Made by a program: the position numbers and the translations under genes. Shown here piece after piece: positions 54,540 through 63,235 of a stretch of 64,000 bases of DNA; the first letter of the stretch is position 1, and each line of letters starts with the position of its first letter. Origin of the DNA: Homoserinimonas sedimenticola (GTDB taxonomy: Bacteria > Actinomycetota > Actinomycetes > Actinomycetales > Microbacteriaceae); NCBI RefSeq assembly GCF_026094475.1, contig NZ_JAPELL010000001.1:581165-645164 (forward strand), given 5' to 3'. The notes below the pieces were generated by a model that worked only from the letters and a program-made list of their open reading frames with translations, made no database searches and was not told the DNA's origin.

Positions 54540-55361
54540 TCAGACGCTCGCGACGGCGCTCTCCTCGTCGGTGCGGACCGCATCGTGGGTCACGCTCTGC
54601 GCCATGGGGTCGAAGACGGCGATGGGCCGACCCGCGAGCTCGTGCACCTCGATCGGGGTGTCGAAGACCTCGCTGAGGATGTCGCTGCGCATGATTTCGG
54701 CCGCCGTGCCGCTGTACGCGATCGTGCCGTCCCGCATCGCGATGATGCGGTCGGAGTAGGCGGCCGCGACGTTGATGTCGTGCACGATGATCACGATGGT
54801 CTTGCCCAGCTCATCGGCTGCGTCGCGCAGGCGGCGCATCATGAGCACGGCGTGCTTCATGTCGAGGTTGTTGAGCGGCTCGTCGAGGAGCACGTACTCA
54901 GTGTCCTGCGCGAGCACCATCGCCACGAAGGCGCGCTGACGCTGGCCGCCCGACAGCTGGTCGAGGAAGCGCTCGGCGAGCGGGCCGAGGCCCAGGAAGT
55001 CGAGGGCGAGGTCGACGTGACGGTGATCCTCATCGGTGAGACGACCCTGCGAATGCGGGAATCGCCCGAACGCGACGAGCTCGCGCACCGTGAGCCGTGC
55101 CGTGATGTGGTTCTCCTGCCGCAGGATCGACATCATCTGCGCGAGATCGCGCGACTTCGCCGCCTGCACGTCGAGGCCCCCCACGGTCACGCTGCCCTCG
55201 CTCGGCTCAAGCAGTCGGCCGATGATCGTCATGAGAGTCGACTTGCCCGCACCGTTGGGGCCGACGAGGGAGGTCACGCCGCCCTTGGCGATCTGCCCCG
55301 TCACGGGGCCGAGCACGGTCTCGTCGCCGTAGGACTTCGTGACATCGGTGATCGTGATCAC
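54540..55361 (-). CDS. Iron-siderophore ABC transporter ATP-binding protein
   Basis: A 273-residue FecE/YclP-like ATPase. Walker A GPNGAGKST near residue 35, Q-loop RQENHITARLTVRE, signature LSGGQRQR and Walker B YVLLDEPLNNLD. Last gene of the operon, overlapping the permease stop by four bases. It powers uptake of a ferric siderophore bound by the lipoprotein encoded first. Confidence 0.94.
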   Translation of the reverse strand: MITITDVTKSYGDETVLGPVTGQIAKGGVTSLVGPNGAGKSTLMTIIGRLLEPSEGSVTVGGLDVQAAKSRDLAQMMSILRQENHITARLTVRELVAFGRFPHSQGRLTDEDHRHVDLALDFLGLGPLAERFLDQLSGGQRQRAFVAMVLAQDTEYVLLDEPLNNLDMKHAVLMMRRLRDAADELGKTIVIIVHDINVAAAYSDRIIAMRDGTIAYSGTAAEIMRSDILSEVFDTPIEVHELAGRPIAVFDPMAQSVTHDAVRTDEESAVASV

Positions 55362-56404
55362 AGTTTTCCCTTTCGAAGCAGGAGCGCGATGAAGAGGATG
55401 CCGCCGACGAACTCGATCACGACGCTCAACATCCCGGATGATCCGACGACGTGCTGGAGCAGGAACTGCCCCGCGACGAGCGTCAACATTCCGAGGAGGA
55501 ACGCCATGGGCAACACGTACGCGTGACGGTGGGTGCCCGCGAACTGGTACGAGAGGATCGCGACGATGAAGCCGAAGAAGGTCATGGGCCCCACGAGCGC
55601 GGTCGAGAGGGCGACCAGGAGAGCGATCACGACGAGCATCGTCGTGAGTTCTCGCGTGTAGGAGACGCCGAGGTTCGTGGCCGTTTCTCGGCCGAGCAGG
55701 AGCGTGTCGAGGCGGTGCCGACGGCGCCAGAGGAGCACGCCGACCACGACGCAGATCGCCGCCGCGATGGGCAGGTAGCCCGCCTCGACGTTGCTCATGC
55801 GGCCGAAGAGGCGCGTCGCGAGCAGGTCATAGTCGGTCGGGTCGAGCAGCCGCTGCACGAAGGTGCTGAGACTCTCGAAGGCCATCCCGAAGACGACCCC
55901 GACGAGAAGGAGCACGAAGAGGCTGCCGAAGCGGCCCGAGAACAACCACCGGTAGAGAATCGTTGCGAAGACGACCATGAGCGCCGTCTGCGTCAGCAGC
56001 TTCGGGATGCCCTCCGTCTGTGCCAGCGCCGCTCCCCCGAAGAAGAAGACCATGAGGGTCTGCATGAGCGTGTAGAGCGAGTCGAAGCCCATGACCGCCG
56101 GGGTCAGGATGCGGTTGTTCGTCACGGTGTGGAAGACGACCGTGCCGAGTCCCTGAGTGAATGCCGCGATCGTCATCGCCCCGAGCATCGTGAGGCGCCG
56201 GTCGATGCTGAAGGCGAAGGAGCCCCGGATGAAGAGGAAGAGATAGCAGGCGGCGGCGACCACGACGAGCGCGGCCACGAGGACCAGCCGAGCCTTCGGC
56301 GACAGCTGCGGGATGTGCGGCGCCGGAAAGCGCACTCGGCGGCTTGGGCTCGCCGCTACGGCCGCAGCATCCATGTCGGGCGTCTCGAGGTCGAGCCTAG
56401 GCAT
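55358..56404 (-). CDS. Iron-siderophore ABC transporter permease (second)
   Basis: A 348-residue FecCD-family permease with about nine helices; the family features VFHTVTNNRILTPAVMGFDSLYT and FLLGMLTLVAGQFLLQHV are recognisable. ATG at 56404 gives an eight-base overlap with the preceding permease; an internal ATG at 56374 is an alternative. Resembles YclO-type permeases of the petrobactin-type systems. Confidence 0.92.
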   Translation of the reverse strand: MPRLDLETPDMDAAAVAASPSRRVRFPAPHIPQLSPKARLVLVAALVVVAAACYLFLFIRGSFAFSIDRRLTMLGAMTIAAFTQGLGTVVFHTVTNNRILTPAVMGFDSLYTLMQTLMVFFFGGAALAQTEGIPKLLTQTALMVVFATILYRWLFSGRFGSLFVLLLVGVVFGMAFESLSTFVQRLLDPTDYDLLATRLFGRMSNVEAGYLPIAAAICVVVGVLLWRRRHRLDTLLLGRETATNLGVSYTRELTTMLVVIALLVALSTALVGPMTFFGFIVAILSYQFAGTHRHAYVLPMAFLLGMLTLVAGQFLLQHVVGSSGMLSVVIEFVGGILFIALLLRKGKL

Positions 56405-57374
56405 ACACGCTCCTGCGCTGACGCAGCACGATGGCGATGAAGAGAGCGGCGCCAATGGCACCCATGACGACCGACGCCGGGATCTCCATCGGCGCGACGA
56501 TGAGGCGGCCGATGAGGTCGCAGGCTAGTAGCAGGCCCACGCCGACCACCGCGACCCACGGCAGATTCTTGCGCAGATCATCGCCCAACACCATCGAAAC
56601 GAGGTTGGGCACGACAAGCCCCAGGAAGGGGATGAAGCCCACCACGACCGTCGTCACGCCCGTCGCGAGCGCGACCATCGTGACGCCGAGGAGCACGATG
56701 CGGTCGTAGTTGACGCCCGCGTTCGTCGCGAGGTCCTTGCCGAGCCCGGCGACCGTGAAGCGATCGGCGACGACGAATGCGAGCACCGCGATGATCGACA
56801 CGATCCAGAGAGGTTCGTAGAAGCCGCGCACGATGTTGCTGAAGCCGCCCGAGCGCCACGAGGCGAGCGACTGCAGCAGTCCGAAGCTGTTGGCGAGATA
56901 GGTCGTCGCGGCCCCCACGACCGCGCCGAGCATGATGCCCACGAGCGGCACGATGATCGAGGAACGGGAAGCGAGCCGGCGGAGCACCGCGAGGAAGATG
57001 CCGGTGCCGACGAAGGCGAAGAGGCAGGCGAGCACCATCTTGACGATGGGAGAGGCGCCCGGGATGAGGATGAGGCCCACAAGCAGGCCCAGACCCGCCC
57101 ACTGAGCGGTTCCCGCGGTGGTGGGCTCCACGAACTTGTTCTGGGTGATCATCTGCATGATCACTCCGGAGATGCTCATCGCGACGGCGGCGAAGACGAG
57201 CGCGAGCGTGCGCGGCACACGCGAAATGAGGAACATCTCGCGCTGGGCGGGATCCGTCAGCAGCCCCAGGAGTGAGATGTCGTAGCCGCCCACGAGGAGC
57301 GAGGCGACGACGAGGGCACCCACCCCCACCACTGTCGCGGTGAGGAGGATGCGCCTCGTCGTCGTGGGGATCAT
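56397..57374 (-). CDS. Iron-siderophore ABC transporter permease (first)
   Basis: A 325-residue FecCD-family permease (YclN-like): RVPRTLALVFAAVAMSISG, KFVEPTTAGTAQWAGLGLL and GFIPFLGLVVPNLVSMVLG are characteristic. Overlaps the lipoprotein gene stop by one base and feeds the second permease. The two permeases form the heterodimeric channel. Confidence 0.93.
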   Translation of the reverse strand: MIPTTTRRILLTATVVGVGALVVASLLVGGYDISLLGLLTDPAQREMFLISRVPRTLALVFAAVAMSISGVIMQMITQNKFVEPTTAGTAQWAGLGLLVGLILIPGASPIVKMVLACLFAFVGTGIFLAVLRRLASRSSIIVPLVGIMLGAVVGAATTYLANSFGLLQSLASWRSGGFSNIVRGFYEPLWIVSIIAVLAFVVADRFTVAGLGKDLATNAGVNYDRIVLLGVTMVALATGVTTVVVGFIPFLGLVVPNLVSMVLGDDLRKNLPWVAVVGVGLLLACDLIGRLIVAPMEIPASVVMGAIGAALFIAIVLRQRRSVYA

Positions 57375-58342
57375 CAGGCGGAGAACGCCTCGGCGATCTG
57401 GAGGTACACGTCGGTGTAGGCGTGGATGCCCTCAGTCACGTAGAAGTCGGGGGCCAGGTAGATGATCTGTCCCTCGCTCATGAAGGTCGTGGACGCCCAT
57501 GCCTCCTGCCCCTCGACGATCTGCTTGGCGGGCGTGTATTCGCCCTCTGCGGCGATTGCATCCCGGTCGAGCACGATCATCCAGTCGGGGTTGGCCTGGG
57601 CCACCGTCTCCGGAGCCAGACCCGAGTCGGCGTGGACCGAATCGGAGTCGAGATCCTGGGTGGCGAAGACGTCGACGAGGTCGACCTCGTCGAGGATGCG
57701 GGAGATGCGGCCGGCGCCGTTGTCGATCTTGCCGCCGCTCGAGTTGGCGAGGAAGACCGTCTCACCGTTGGTGGCCTCGGATGCCGCGGCCGCCGCTTCA
57801 TCGAGCTCGGCGATGAGCTCCGCCGCCTCCTCCTCGCGATCGAAAATCTGGCCGAGCGCTTCGGTCTGCGCCCGAAGGCCTTCGACATAGCCACCCTCCG
57901 ACTCCTCAGACGGAGCGATGTCGACGACCGTCGCGATCGAGGAGAGCTCGTCGCTGTAGTCGGCGAAGCGAAGGCCGCCGATGATGAGGTCGGGCTCTGC
58001 CTCGCTCACGGCCTCCAGGTTGGGCTCCCAGTGGCCGCCCGCGTCGAGGATCTCCTCGTTCTCCGCCCAGTCCTCGAAGCCCTCGGGCGGCAGGAGCGGC
58101 TTGGGCACGGCAACCGGCTCAACACCCCACTCGAGGAGCGTCGCGAATGCCGAGTTGTCGAGCACGGCGACCCGCTCGGGGTCGACGGGAACCTCGACAG
58201 CTCCGGTGTTGGTCTCGATCGTGACGGTGGTCGCGTCGGCGGAGGTCTCCGCCTCTGCCTGAGCCGAGCATCCGGTCAGGAGGAGCGCAGTGGAGACGAG
58301 TGCTGCGCCGGATAGCGCGCCCAGACGGGGGATTTCGAGCAT
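57374..58342 (-). CDS. Siderophore-binding lipoprotein (FatB/YclQ-like)
   Basis: A 322-residue type III substrate-binding protein anchored by a lipid: lipobox LLTGC near residue 25. The Peripla_BP_2 layout includes PERVAVLDNSAFATLLEWGV and EAEPDLIIGGLRFADY. It captures a ferric siderophore, probably of the catecholate/carboxylate type handled by YclQ-like proteins, and passes it to the two permeases. An IdeR/DtxR-like box lies about 57 bases upstream. Confidence 0.93.
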   Translation of the reverse strand: MLEIPRLGALSGAALVSTALLLTGCSAQAEAETSADATTVTIETNTGAVEVPVDPERVAVLDNSAFATLLEWGVEPVAVPKPLLPPEGFEDWAENEEILDAGGHWEPNLEAVSEAEPDLIIGGLRFADYSDELSSIATVVDIAPSEESEGGYVEGLRAQTEALGQIFDREEEAAELIAELDEAAAAASEATNGETVFLANSSGGKIDNGAGRISRILDEVDLVDVFATQDLDSDSVHADSGLAPETVAQANPDWMIVLDRDAIAAEGEYTPAKQIVEGQEAWASTTFMSEGQIIYLAPDFYVTEGIHAYTDVYLQIAEAFSA

Positions 58343-58398
58343 GGTGAAGTACTCCTGGAGGTAGGGAATTCGGCGCCGTCAACGCGCCGCTGGTGAGG

Positions 58399-58417
58399 TT
58401 AGCATTGCCTAACCTAA
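58399..58417 (-). promoter_or_regulatory. IdeR/DtxR-type iron box
   Basis: TTAGCATTGCCTAACCTAA matches the DtxR/IdeR consensus TTAGGTTAGSCTAACCTAA at 16 of 19 positions by eye. It lies in the promoter region of the siderophore transporter operon, implying repression when iron is plentiful. Confidence 0.85.
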
Positions 58418-58450
58418 TCCGGCAACTGACCCCCGATCGAGGGCTGCGGG

Positions 58451-59134
58451 TCAGCGCTGAAGCGTCCACCCGCGCCGACGCACGAGCACGTGGCCACGAG
58501 GCGAAGTGATCCGCGTCCACGGACCCGTCTCGAAGACGCCGACGGTACCCACGGCGGGATCGCCGAGAAAACCGAGCGAAAGGGCTCCGAATGCAGCCCC
58601 GGCAGGGACATACTCCAGACCCGGAATTCCGCGGCCCCACACCTCAGAGCGCACCCGATGCACCAGTTGCTCCCCCGTGCCGGTGGGGATGGCCTCTGCG
58701 ACTTCCGCGATTCCCTCCCGCGCGGTTCGGTCGAACAGCTCAGCGTCGGCCTCCGTCACGGCGCGCCAGCCACCCCGGGGAGGCGAGATGGCAGCCCAGG
58801 TCGCTGTATTGACCTGCATCGGAACCCCCACCGTCACCGGGGCCTCGCGGTCCCGCTCCTCGCCCTGGAGGCGCACGAGACGCTCCACGAGCGAGCGCAC
58901 GGGCACCACCACATCGAACTCCGCGCCATCCACCAGGGCGAAGGTGCGCAGACCCAGCACGGTCGGGCTCTCGTCGAGCAGGCCGATCGGAAAGATGACC
59001 CCCGTGTAGACGGCAAGAACGCCCGAGCCGGCGATGAGCCGGACCGACCCGTTCTCGATGCGACCCGCCCGACTGAGGTACAGGTGGAGGTCGTCAAGTG
59101 ACAGGGAGTCCGTCAGGGTGAAAGTGTTACTCAT
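58451..59134 (-). CDS. Conserved hypothetical protein upstream of siderophore operon
   Basis: A 227-residue protein of unknown function; no signal peptide or membrane helix. Beta strands dominate the first half (GSVRLIAGSGVLAVYTGVI), and the second half includes a helix-rich stretch (EADAELFDRTAREGIAEVAE). It is transcribed towards the siderophore operon, with the iron box in the 108-base gap, so iron control of that operon is separate. I do not recognise a domain. Confidence 0.7.
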   Translation of the reverse strand: MSNTFTLTDSLSLDDLHLYLSRAGRIENGSVRLIAGSGVLAVYTGVIFPIGLLDESPTVLGLRTFALVDGAEFDVVVPVRSLVERLVRLQGEERDREAPVTVGVPMQVNTATWAAISPPRGGWRAVTEADAELFDRTAREGIAEVAEAIPTGTGEQLVHRVRSEVWGRGIPGLEYVPAGAAFGALSLGFLGDPAVGTVGVFETGPWTRITSPRGHVLVRRRGWTLQR

Positions 59135-59205
59135 CGCGGATCTAAACTACTTGACGACGAACGGGGCCCGGTGCGGATCCCTCAGGGCGACAAGCGGGGA
59201 GCTGG

Positions 59206-60087
59206 ATGACCGAGACACCGATCGACGAACTGCTCTCGACACTCGACCTGACCGACACGGGGGCCCGCACCTCGGCGGACATCTACACGGGCATGAGTCA
59301 GTGGCAGCCCGGTGGACGGGTTTTCGGCGGTCAGGTGCTCGCGCAGTCCGTTGTCGCGGCGACCAGGACGGTGCCCGAAGACCGCACGATTCACTCGCTG
59401 CACGGTTACTTCCTCCGCCCGGGGGATGCCACAAAGCCCATCACGTTCTCGGTGGCGCGCATCCACGACGGCCGATCCTTCACTGCCCGCAACGTGCAGT
59501 GCTACCAGGACGGCGTGCCCATCATGTCGCTCATCGGTTCCTTCCAGCAGGAGGACGCCGGGCTTGATCACCAGATCGACATGCCGACGGACCTCCCCGA
59601 GCCCGAAAGCCTGCCCACTACCGCCGAGGTTCTCCGCGGCGTCGACCACCCCATGGCTCGCAACTGGTCTGAACGGCGCGCCTTTGACATGCGTCACGTC
59701 CCCTCGCCGATCTACCTCTCGGTGGAGGGCGAGCGCGTCGACCACCAGGCGGTGTGGATGAAGGCGACCTCTCCCCTGCCTGATGACCCGGGCATCCACC
59801 GGGCTGCGCTCGCCTACGCGAGCGACTATTCGCTTCTTGAACCGATCCTTCGACGCCACGGCGTGCCGTGGGTGACACCCGGACTCAAGATGGCGAGCCT
59901 CGACCACGCGATGTGGTGGCACCGGTTCGGGCGGGTCGACGAGTGGATGCTCTATGTGCAGGAATCCCCGAACGCGATCGGTGGCCGTGGCCTCTCGCTC
60001 GGTCGGATCTACCGGCGCGACGGAGCCCTTATGGCGAGCGTGGCGCAGGAGGGCATGGTACGAATGCCCGTCGCGGCGGCCGACTGA
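59206..60087 (+). CDS. Acyl-CoA thioesterase II
   Basis: Hydrolyses acyl-CoAs to free acids and CoA. The 293-residue protein is a tandem hot-dog thioesterase of the TesB family: RVFGGQVLAQSVVAA at the first domain, HGYFLRPGD, and the second domain with SLDHAMWWH, where the catalytic Asp lies. Length is that expected. Convergent with the next thioesterase gene; two bases separate them. Confidence 0.93.
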   Translation: MTETPIDELLSTLDLTDTGARTSADIYTGMSQWQPGGRVFGGQVLAQSVVAATRTVPEDRTIHSLHGYFLRPGDATKPITFSVARIHDGRSFTARNVQCYQDGVPIMSLIGSFQQEDAGLDHQIDMPTDLPEPESLPTTAEVLRGVDHPMARNWSERRAFDMRHVPSPIYLSVEGERVDHQAVWMKATSPLPDDPGIHRAALAYASDYSLLEPILRRHGVPWVTPGLKMASLDHAMWWHRFGRVDEWMLYVQESPNAIGGRGLSLGRIYRRDGALMASVAQEGMVRMPVAAAD

Positions 60088-60089
60088 GT

Positions 60090-60548
60090 TCAGCTTCGAC
60101 GGCTGAACGGCACCGGGTCGCCAAGGTAGGGCGACCAGGCGGCACGCTCCACCTCTGAGATGCGCCGCGGGCGGTAGCCGTCCTCCTGCACGAAGACCAT
60201 GGTGCTTGCCGCACGCACCCGGGGCGCGTCAGAGGTGCCGTCGTACACCTCGTAGCCGATCCTCGCCATCGCCGCGCCGATCTCCGTGAACCAGATGGCC
60301 ACGTCAACGGGCGCGCGCTGGTAGTCCAGCGGACGGAGGTACTCAATGCGGTGGCCCGAGATGAGGCTCAACGATTCACCGCCGGGCTCGAATACCGCCG
60401 TGGGAGGCCGCTCCTCCTCAGGGTCGGCTGGAGCCCAGAAGGCGCGCACACGCGCCTCCTCGAGGAGGCGGAATATCTCGACGTTGTTGACGTGCTGATA
60501 TGCGTCGAGATCACCCCATCGGAGGTGAACAGGAATGTTGATACGCAC
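60090..60548 (-). CDS. Acyl-CoA thioesterase (4HBT hot-dog family)
   Basis: A 152-residue single hot-dog thioesterase with the 4-hydroxybenzoyl-CoA thioesterase signature RWGDLDAYQHVNNVEIFRLL, in which the Asp is catalytic. The rest (IEYLRPLDYQRAPVDVAIW) fits YbgC/FcbC-type enzymes. Substrate unknown. Starts at ATG 60548. Confidence 0.9.
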   Translation of the reverse strand: MRINIPVHLRWGDLDAYQHVNNVEIFRLLEEARVRAFWAPADPEEERPPTAVFEPGGESLSLISGHRIEYLRPLDYQRAPVDVAIWFTEIGAAMARIGYEVYDGTSDAPRVRAASTMVFVQEDGYRPRRISEVERAAWSPYLGDPVPFSRRS

Positions 60549-60930
60549 GAATCGACCTTCCCAGAAGACGTGTTCAGATAACGGTTGTGCAACGCCGGTG
60601 GATGCCCACCAGACCGGGGATGCGGGGGGATCGCCGCGGCGCTGAAACCCCGAAAACAGGCTAGACCCATTAGCGCGGTATACGGAGCAGTTGCTAACGT
60701 GGCTGGGTCAACTGGCGCCCGAGGGGGAGCGTCATGTCTGGCCGACACGCCCAGGCCCGCGAGCGACTTCTGGCTTCCAGAGGTCGAACGTATGGTGCCG
60801 CAATGGCGGAACCGCCCCATGGCGGAGCCCCCAGCAGTTGCGCGATGAAACGCGCCACCGCTGGCATTGCTCACCCGGACCGCGACCCGAAGACCCGCCG
60901 TGCCCAGCGCTGCGCGTCCCACAGGAACAC
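60549..60930. other. 382-base intergenic/leader region upstream of proV
   Basis: No convincing gene. A 66-codon frame (60734-60934) overlaps the proV GTG with its stop, but its residues look like random GC-rich translation, so I leave it out. TAACGT near 60694 could be part of a promoter. The long leader could hold regulatory RNA for osmolyte uptake; I could not fit it to a known riboswitch. Confidence 0.4.
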
Positions 60931-62250
60931 GTGAACGAGAACTCTTCAAGCATCGCGCTTAGCGCGAAGAACGTCTACAAGGTCTTCGGCAAAAAGCCAC
61001 AGGAAGCCGTCAGACGACTCAAGTCGGGCACAAGCAGGAGCGAACTCGCCGGTCATGCGACCGCCGCCGTCATCGACGTCTCGTTCGAGGTGAAGAAAGG
61101 TGAGATCTTCGTCGTCATGGGCCTCTCCGGCTCTGGCAAGTCGACGCTCATCCGCATGCTCAACGGCCTCTGGGAGGCCACGTCGGGCGAGGTCATCGTC
61201 GACGGCACGAGCATCACGGGCATCACCCCCGCAAAGCTGCGCCAGGTGCGTTCGGAGAAGATCTCGATGGTCTTCCAGCACTTCGCCCTCCTCCCCCACC
61301 GCACTGTGCTCGACAACGTCGCTTACGGTGCCGAGCTCCGCGGTGTGCCGCGCAGCGAGCGTGAGAAGCGTGCCCGCGAGATCATCGAGCTCGTTGGTCT
61401 GGCCGGTAACGAGCAGAAGCTGCCTGACCAGCTCTCCGGCGGAATGCAGCAGCGTGTCGGCCTGGGCCGCGCCCTCGCTGCCGACACCGACATCCTGCTG
61501 ATGGACGAGGCGTTCAGCGCCCTCGACCCGCTCATCAGGCGCGAGATGCAGGAGCAGCTGCTTGAGCTGCAGGAGCGCTTCGGCAAGACCATCATCTTCA
61601 TCACCCACGACCTCAACGAGGCCATGTTCCTCGGCGACCGCATTGCCGTCATGCGCGATGGCCGCGTCGTGCAGATCGGCACGCCCGAGGACATCCTGAC
61701 CGACCCGGCCAACGACTACGTCGAGCAGTTCGTGCAGGACGTCGACCGCGCCCGCGTCCTCACAGCGGGCAACGTCATGGAGCGCCCCATCTCTGTCGTC
61801 GCCGAGGGCGCTGGCCCCCGCACCGCGCTCCGGGCCATGCGCGATACCTACTCCTCCGCCGTGTATGTCGTGGGTCGCGACCGCACCCTCCGCGGCATCG
61901 TCCGCGACCGTGATGCGATCAAGCTCGTGCAGAAGGGGGAGAGCTCGCTCGCGAGCATCATCCGCCCCGTGCCTCAGGCCGTCAGCGTCGATGACGTGCT
62001 TCTGGACCTCTTCGTTCCCGCCATCGAGTCGGAGGTGCCCCTCGCGGTCACCGACGACAGGAGCCGCCTCGTCGGCGTCATCCCCCGCGTGACACTGCTT
62101 GCAGCACTGGGCCCGGGCACGACGGCGACGGGCGAGCTGACCATCCCCCAGCAGGCGGTGCCCACGACCGTCATCGACGAACTCCTCGCCTCGGGCGAGA
62201 CGGATGCCGCGCCCGCGGTCCACGGCAGTGACCCCAAGGAGGTGCACTGA
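60931..62250 (+). CDS. proV: Glycine betaine/proline ABC transporter ATP-binding protein
   Basis: A 439-residue ATPase of the ProV/OpuAA type for osmoprotectant uptake. Walker A GLSGSGKST at about residue 67, signature LSGGMQQRVGLGRALA, Walker B ILLMDEAFSALDP, then a C-terminal pair of CBS domains (about residues 285-405) that sense ionic strength or c-di-AMP in characterised members. GTG at 60931 follows AGGA; the longer frame upstream is not coding. Stop overlaps the proW start (TGATG). Confidence 0.95.
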   Translation: MNENSSSIALSAKNVYKVFGKKPQEAVRRLKSGTSRSELAGHATAAVIDVSFEVKKGEIFVVMGLSGSGKSTLIRMLNGLWEATSGEVIVDGTSITGITPAKLRQVRSEKISMVFQHFALLPHRTVLDNVAYGAELRGVPRSEREKRAREIIELVGLAGNEQKLPDQLSGGMQQRVGLGRALAADTDILLMDEAFSALDPLIRREMQEQLLELQERFGKTIIFITHDLNEAMFLGDRIAVMRDGRVVQIGTPEDILTDPANDYVEQFVQDVDRARVLTAGNVMERPISVVAEGAGPRTALRAMRDTYSSAVYVVGRDRTLRGIVRDRDAIKLVQKGESSLASIIRPVPQAVSVDDVLLDLFVPAIESEVPLAVTDDRSRLVGVIPRVTLLAALGPGTTATGELTIPQQAVPTTVIDELLASGETDAAPAVHGSDPKEVH

Positions 62251-63164
62251 TGGAAGACTTCCGCATTCCCATCGGCGAATGGATCGAAACGGTCCTCGAC
62301 TGGATCAAGATCAACTTCGCCGTAATCTTCGACGGCGTCGGCACGGCGTTCTCGGCGCTGATCGAGGGGCTTACGGATGCCCTGCTCGCCGTCCCCGAAC
62401 CTGCCCTGATCCTCGTGTTCGCCCTCATCGGCTGGCTCGTGCGTTCCTGGCAGTTGGCGATCGGCACCGCCGTGTCGTTCCTGCTCGTGGTCGCGATGGG
62501 TCAGTGGACGCCCGCGCTCCAGACACTGTCGCTCGTGCTCGTCGCGGCGATCGTCACGATTGCGGTCGCTGTGCCCCTGGGCATCCTGATGGCTCGCAAC
62601 GCGACCGCGAGCGCGATCCTTCGCCCCGTGCTCGACTTCATGCAGACGATGCCCGCGCTCGTCTACCTGATCCCCGCGATCACGTTCTTCAGCATCGGTG
62701 TCGTGCCTGGCGTCGTGGCGACCATCATCTTCTCGCTTCCGCCCGGTGTGCGCTTCACAGAGCTCGGTATCCGCGGGGTCGACCCCGAGCGGGTCGAGGC
62801 CGGCCACGCCTTCGGGGCGACGCCCGGTCAGATCCTCCGCGGCATCCAGCTGCCGCTTGCCGCGCCCACGATCATGGGTGGTATCAACCAGGTCGTGATG
62901 CTCGCCCTCTCGATGGCCGTCATCGCGGGCTTCGGCGGAGCTGACGGCGCGGGCAAGGAGGTCGTCGCGGCGATCTCGACCCTCAACGTGGCACGCGGCG
63001 TCGAGGCGGGGCTCAGCGTCGTCGTGCTCGCGATCTTCCTCGACCGCGTCACCTCCGCACTCGGTGCCCCCGGGGACTACCGCAGCTCAATCCTCGCCAT
63101 CCTTCGTCGCCGACGGGCCAATCGGCCCAGCGGCGCCGAGGTGACCACGCGGGCGCGGGTCTGA
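62250..63164 (+). CDS. proW: Glycine betaine/proline ABC transporter permease
   Basis: A 304-residue permease with a ProW/OpuAB layout: N-terminal short helix (PIGEWIETVLDWI), then about six membrane helices and the EAA loop EAGHAFGATPGQILRGIQLP. GINQVVMLALSMAVIAGF is characteristic. Together with ProV and the binding protein it imports betaine under osmotic stress. Confidence 0.95.
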   Translation: MEDFRIPIGEWIETVLDWIKINFAVIFDGVGTAFSALIEGLTDALLAVPEPALILVFALIGWLVRSWQLAIGTAVSFLLVVAMGQWTPALQTLSLVLVAAIVTIAVAVPLGILMARNATASAILRPVLDFMQTMPALVYLIPAITFFSIGVVPGVVATIIFSLPPGVRFTELGIRGVDPERVEAGHAFGATPGQILRGIQLPLAAPTIMGGINQVVMLALSMAVIAGFGGADGAGKEVVAAISTLNVARGVEAGLSVVVLAIFLDRVTSALGAPGDYRSSILAILRRRRANRPSGAEVTTRARV

Positions 63165-63235
63165 CCTTCCCGCTCACGAACTCACACAGCCCGAATCACC
63201 ACATACAGAACCGAATGAGAAAGAGGACGAATCAC

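Noticed and set aside
60549-60930. Riboswitch in the proV leader
   Set aside because: No known riboswitch core could be fitted; only weak, short stems.
60734-60934. 66-codon frame before proV
   Set aside because: Stop overlaps the proV start, but the peptide is Arg/Ala-rich and has no ribosome binding site of note; not supported.
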